DNA of 64,000 nt from Spongiimicrobium salis. Lineage in GTDB: Bacteria; Bacteroidota; Bacteroidia; Flavobacteriales; Flavobacteriaceae. Below, one piece after another: positions 60,670 through 64,000 of this stretch. The notes below the pieces were generated by a model, which saw only the letters and a list, made by a program, of their open reading frames with translations, made no database searches and was not told the origin of the DNA. The stretch spans positions 62,001 to 126,000 of the forward strand of contig NZ_JBHEQA010000007.1 of NCBI RefSeq assembly GCF_043678055.1, given 5' to 3'. Each line of letters starts with the position of its first letter. The first letter of the stretch is position 1. Both the position numbers and the translations under genes were made by a program.

Positions 60670-61806
60670 TCAATTTAACGCTTCTTCAATACTTTGAATG
60701 GTAGTATTGTCAAATCCGGTCCATTTGTTCACTACTTTTCCTTCCTTGTTGAATAAATAATAGGTTGGTGTTCCTTGAACATTGTATTTTGTATAGGTTT
60801 CACTATGTCTCCCATCTTTATCCCATAAACTAGACCAACCAGTGTTGTTTTTTTCATTTGTTTTAAGCCAATCTTCTTTGTCTTTATCCACATTAAATGT
60901 TACTACTTTTAAGATGTCTACTTGAGCTTTGGCCAGTTGCTTTATGTTGGGAAGGGCCATTTTACACCAATTGCAATGGGGAGAGTAAAATTCTAACAAC
61001 ACATACTTTTCCTCTTCGAAAAAATCTGAAAATTCAATAATCTGCCCGTTCTGGTTTTCAGCTTTAAAATTGTAAAAATGATCATCTTTTTGTAGCACAT
61101 CGTTGTTCAGGTATACCTCAAGTGTTTTTGCATATTTTGTGGATTTGAGCTTGGGGTCGATTTTTTTGAGTTGTGTAACAATGTATTTTTTGGATAAATT
61201 GGCCTTCATACCACTAAGTTGCATAAGTCCATAGTGCGTATTAATATGTTTCTCTATGAATTCTTTGGTAACCGTCAGTATCTCATTATCAATTTTAGTA
61301 AGAATACCAGTTTCCCCGTAATACGTAGATTCTAAATCACTGCTCCATTTATCTTGATTTTTGAGTTCCAACATGTTCTGAATTTCTTCATCGTAGGCTA
61401 CATATAGAGGTTCTGTTTTCTCTTCCAATGCAGATTTCAAGTTTTGATGGGGGGATCCCTTTATGTTCAGCTTGGCAGGGAAGTCATCGGCACTTCCTTG
61501 AACGGTCACATTTTCATTCCCAATAAAAATAGAAGTAAACTTTGGTTGGTTTCCGTCGTTTGGTAGAATAACAATACTCAATTGCATAGGACTGCTTTCC
61601 AGTTTTCCATTAAATTGAAACATACCATCTTTGATGCGTACCGAATCTAAAATTTTGGCGCTTCCCGTTTCCGATAAAACAACTTTTGAGTTTTCCGAAA
61701 ACCCTTCAAGGGTTGCTGTTATTTTATACCCTTGATTTTCTTCTTGACAGGAGTTGAAAGATGAAATAAGTCCAATAAGGATTACAATGAATAACAATTT
61801 CTTCAT
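60670..61806 (-). CDS. Thioredoxin-like lipoprotein with DUF4369 N-terminus (TlpA-like)
   Basis: A 378-residue lipoprotein. Start at 61806 (MKKLLFIVILIGLISSFNSC, Cys20) is chosen over an upstream ATG that would place 16 residues before the signal. The N-terminal 100 residues are a DUF4369 beta domain (GYKITATLEGF, VRIKDGMFQFNG). The C-terminus is a TlpA/AhpC-TSA thioredoxin fold with the redox pair in SPHCNWCKMALP (a CxxC) and the cis-Pro in VQGTPTYYLF. It may reduce envelope proteins or serve cytochrome maturation. Confidence 0.88.
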   Translation of the reverse strand: MKKLLFIVILIGLISSFNSCQEENQGYKITATLEGFSENSKVVLSETGSAKILDSVRIKDGMFQFNGKLESSPMQLSIVILPNDGNQPKFTSIFIGNENVTVQGSADDFPAKLNIKGSPHQNLKSALEEKTEPLYVAYDEEIQNMLELKNQDKWSSDLESTYYGETGILTKIDNEILTVTKEFIEKHINTHYGLMQLSGMKANLSKKYIVTQLKKIDPKLKSTKYAKTLEVYLNNDVLQKDDHFYNFKAENQNGQIIEFSDFFEEEKYVLLEFYSPHCNWCKMALPNIKQLAKAQVDILKVVTFNVDKDKEDWLKTNEKNNTGWSSLWDKDGRHSETYTKYNVQGTPTYYLFNKEGKVVNKWTGFDNTTIQSIEEALN

Positions 61807-61889
61807 GATTATTGGTTTTAAGCAATACAAAGAAGAACATAATTGGGAAAGCATGCATTACACAAAAGTGTAGTTTTAACTTTTTTGGT

Positions 61890-62648
61890 TCAAATCAAGT
61901 TGTTGTTGGAGCCAAAAGAAATGGCTTCCGTAATATTGGACACTTCCAGTTTTTCAAAGAGTTTTTTTCGATGAAATTTAATCGTATCCGGGGAGACAAA
62001 TAGTTTTTTTGAAATATCATTTATGGTAAAACCCCTAGATGAAAGGCGTAGAATTTCCTTCTCCCTCTTACTCAACTCAACGATTTCGGAAGAGGACCAG
62101 CAATCATCCTTTAAATTGTATTTGAACATTTTATTATCTCCATCCTTAACGACCACAATATTTCCAGAATCACTGGCAGTGGATAAAGAAACAATACAGA
62201 TTGCTTTCCATATTTTTCCATCTGCCGTTAAGAATAAAGGTGTCAATTTCTGATTCAACAAGATAATATTATCTTCTTGGTTCCTCAGGTGAAAATCATA
62301 GGAAATCGAGTAGTTTATCCTATCTTTTAAAGGTACTTGGTCATAAAAATCAAAACCGATTTGGTTAATTTTTAAAAGGAGGTCCAAATCTCCCGGGATC
62401 ACATATTTAAAATAAAACTCATATCCCATTTCCTTTACTTCGTCTGCCGTGTGCCCACACAGGAACAGGGGGTTTTTGGAAACAAATTCAAAACCTTTTT
62501 TTTGATAATCGATAATGTAAATGCTTTTATTCGTAGTTCGGGAAAAAGCTCGTATAGGAGCCAGATAATCTGTCAATTGGGCTTGCTCTGCATCAGAAAT
62601 GTTTTTTATGGTATTCTGAAATGAAAAAAAGTCATTAATATTTGCCAA
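61890..62648 (-). CDS. LuxR-type regulator with PAS-like sensor
   Basis: A 252-residue protein. The N-terminal 170 residues are PAS-like (GFEFVSKNPLFLCGHTADEVKEMGYEFYFKYV, then strands around NYSISYDFHLRNQEDNIILLNQKL). The C-terminal 60 residues form a LuxR HTH: SKREKEILRLSSRGFTINDISKKLFVSPDTIKFHRKKLFEKL. There is no receiver domain. It lies upstream of the TlpA-like gene on the same strand and may regulate it. Confidence 0.87.
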   Translation of the reverse strand: MANINDFFSFQNTIKNISDAEQAQLTDYLAPIRAFSRTTNKSIYIIDYQKKGFEFVSKNPLFLCGHTADEVKEMGYEFYFKYVIPGDLDLLLKINQIGFDFYDQVPLKDRINYSISYDFHLRNQEDNIILLNQKLTPLFLTADGKIWKAICIVSLSTASDSGNIVVVKDGDNKMFKYNLKDDCWSSSEIVELSKREKEILRLSSRGFTINDISKKLFVSPDTIKFHRKKLFEKLEVSNITEAISFGSNNNLI

Positions 62649-62808
62649 GGATAATGATTTTGAGATTTAGAAAGGATTTCGCTTTCATCATAATCTAAAT
62701 GTAAGGATTTTGTTTTTTAATCTCAACTTCATATCATGCATTGGTCACATTCCACGCATTCTTGGTGTTGACCAAGATTTTATCGGGCAAATTGAAGGTA
62801 AAGTTACG

Positions 62809-63507
62809 TCAATGCCTACGCCTACGGGTAGTGTCGGGATCATCGCTTAAATACATAGGCTTGCCTTCATTGGATGTCAATGCCAACACTTTGCCATATT
62901 TTTTGGGGAGGCCCAAGGTACTGGCTTCCTGCCATTGCCCTTTTCCTATAACGGCTATTTTTTCACCTTGTTCCAATATTCCCTCTTTATAGCGCAAGGT
63001 TTTATTAAAATTGAATAGACCTTCACTTTCATGTCCTTTACTGTTTAAATATTTTTCCAGATGATCGGTAGCGTCGTTTAGAAAGCCTGAGGAATATTCT
63101 TTGTCACGAACAATATAGCTGTTTATATGAGTGTCATTGATAAAAGCGTAGCTACCCCCTTCTTTGATCAAATATGTACTATTTCCTTCCTCTTCGATTA
63201 TCTTTTTCCAATGTGAACTTTTCCCGGAAGAAACCTTTCGTTCCACGAGCACATAAAAACTGGCGCATTTTCGCATGGAAAGAGGGGCCTCAAGGGGTGT
63301 TTCAATAATTTCTACTGTACCCACAATTTTAGCAATATCCCCATCCCTAAAACTGGCAATCCTTTTTTGGTCAGTTTTCTTTAATTTGCGCTTTATTCTA
63401 GCTTTTTTAGTATAATAAGAACTTACAATTGCTACAATCAATATCCCTCCAAGTATCAAAAGAGGAGTCAAGCCAATTTTTGCGAGCATAGCATTATAGT
63501 GTTCCAT
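62809..63507 (-). CDS. GIDE-domain membrane protein
   Basis: A 232-residue protein with one N-terminal helix (TPLLILGGILIVAIVSSYY, residues 13-31). The remainder resembles the GIDE domain that in mitochondrial E3 ligase MUL1/MAPL precedes the RING: KIVGTVEIIETPLEAPLSMRKCASFYVLVERK, then a C-terminal YKEGILEQGEKIAVIGKGQW strand pair. There is no RING. It ends with an Arg-rich TRRRRH tail. It is six bases after the DinB gene, same strand. The bacterial function is unknown. Confidence 0.75.
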   Translation of the reverse strand: MEHYNAMLAKIGLTPLLILGGILIVAIVSSYYTKKARIKRKLKKTDQKRIASFRDGDIAKIVGTVEIIETPLEAPLSMRKCASFYVLVERKVSSGKSSHWKKIIEEEGNSTYLIKEGGSYAFINDTHINSYIVRDKEYSSGFLNDATDHLEKYLNSKGHESEGLFNFNKTLRYKEGILEQGEKIAVIGKGQWQEASTLGLPKKYGKVLALTSNEGKPMYLSDDPDTTRRRRH

Positions 63508-63513
63508 AGGTGT

Positions 63514-64000
63514 CTAAAGGTATTTTTCTTTGATGATATGGATATGATGCTTTTCATGCCCGATAATAGATTTTAAAAAATCTTCGAGGGTAATTTCATA
63601 CTGTTGTGCCATCCCTTGTATCTTTAGCTGTTCTTCAGACAGTCCTTGGATAAAACTAAGGGACGCCTTTCGTACCGCCCTAAAGTCGGTAATTAGGGCT
63701 TCAAGCGTCATTACTTCAAAGCGACTATTGGCCACCAAACGATTTTGATCATAACCCCACAGGGCTACAGCTTCTTTTCTGCTCAGTAAAAACGCTCGGG
63801 ACATCTTTATTCTTTCGTGATCGGTAATATGTCCAACAATTTGTTGTATACTCCATTTTTCAGGGGCATAGCGATAGCTTGCTTTTTCTTTAGGGATGCT
63901 ATCCAAAAAGGTAAACGTATCAAAAGCGGAAAAGAGAGATAAGTAAGAAGCGTCTTTTACGAGTTCAAAATAGTAAGGGAATCCAGCATCTGGCGTATAG
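63514..64000 (-). CDS. DinB family protein (5-prime end outside window)
   Basis: The frame runs off the right edge; from there, YTPDAGFPYYFELV through FLDSIPKEKASYRYAPEKWSIQQIVGHITDHERI to IIGHEKHHIHIIKEKYL is continuous, with no ATG in the visible part. An apparent start at a TTG (63906) is internal. The His in VGHITDHE and the pair in GHEKHHIHI are the DinB metal ligands. The YRYAPEKWSIQQIVGH stretch is typical of this subgroup. It is probably a thiol-transferase-like or metal-dependent enzyme. The gene is followed by the GIDE-domain protein. Confidence 0.8.
   Translation of the reverse strand, partial: YTPDAGFPYYFELVKDASYLSLFSAFDTFTFLDSIPKEKASYRYAPEKWSIQQIVGHITDHERIKMSRAFLLSRKEAVALWGYDQNRLVANSRFEVMTLEALITDFRAVRKASLSFIQGLSEEQLKIQGMAQQYEITLEDFLKSIIGHEKHHIHIIKEKYL

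Noticed and set aside
37941..64000. Integron cassette array
   Set aside because: Despite the uniform strand, no integrase gene and no repeated attC-type dyads were seen between genes; kept only as an idea to test.
1..64000. CRISPR array, insertion sequence or prophage
   Set aside because: No spaced repeats, transposase-like frames or phage genes were found anywhere in the window.

Overview
The window is chromosomal DNA from a gliding-type Bacteroidota, almost certainly a marine Flavobacteriaceae. The evidence is AT-rich DNA, the murF-gldJ-porV-cdd-pdhA-pdhC neighbourhood, the gliding lipoprotein GldJ and the type IX secretion protein PorV, many lipoproteins with a plain L-x-x-C lipobox, and promoters of the Bacteroidota form TTTG-N(19-20)-TAnnTTTG. 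There is no rRNA, IS element, prophage or CRISPR array. One tRNA gene, tRNA-Val(GAC), is present.

Layout. 0-2.7 kb: the tail of a cbb3-oxidase assembly cluster (FixH end, TauE/SafE-type membrane protein) faces hemN, whose operon has a possible Fnr-type site. 2.8-3.7 kb: a DoxX protein and a secreted YHS protein. 4.2-8.5 kb: a tight six-gene operon (LysE-type exporter, DinB, NRDE/TANGO2 Ntn-type protein, ATP-grasp ligase, outer-membrane protein, HELGH metalloprotease) with no known joint function. 8.5-13 kb: transglutaminase-like protein, tRNA-Val, DCC protein, a Lol/MacB-type ABC exporter and murF. 13-20 kb: gldJ, then divergently porV, cdd, a decayed T9SS sorting-domain remnant, and pdhA-pdhC (E1 alpha and E2). 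20-30 kb: M28 peptidase, SDR, DUF1080 and cyclophilin lipoproteins, SprT-like, manC, DUF389, MlaE/MlaF and a PafA-like phosphatase. 30-33 kb: a glycosyltransferase, two methyltransferases and a VanZ-like protein. 33-37 kb: homogentisate degradation (hmgA, fah, flavin reductase) divergent from a TetR regulator, with a promoter and flanking inverted repeat.

From 37.9 kb to the right edge all 33 genes lie on the minus strand. They are mostly small single-domain accessory enzymes and regulators: two paralogous esterase-TPR proteins, a LytS/LytTR two-component pair, ClbS/DfsB, metallophosphoesterase and PdxH-like proteins, alpha/beta hydrolases, VOC, GNAT, AraC, two AHSA1/SRPBCC proteins, azoreductase, a Crp/Fnr regulator, ArsR, a TlpA-like lipoprotein, a LuxR regulator and a GIDE-domain protein. 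The region has no mobile-element genes.

The items most worth following up are the six-gene ATP-grasp/Ntn operon, the absence of porU from its usual place between gldJ and porV, the T9SS sorting-domain fossil after cdd, and four promoter/operator arrangements that can be read directly (hemN, hmgA, arsR and, more weakly, azoR).
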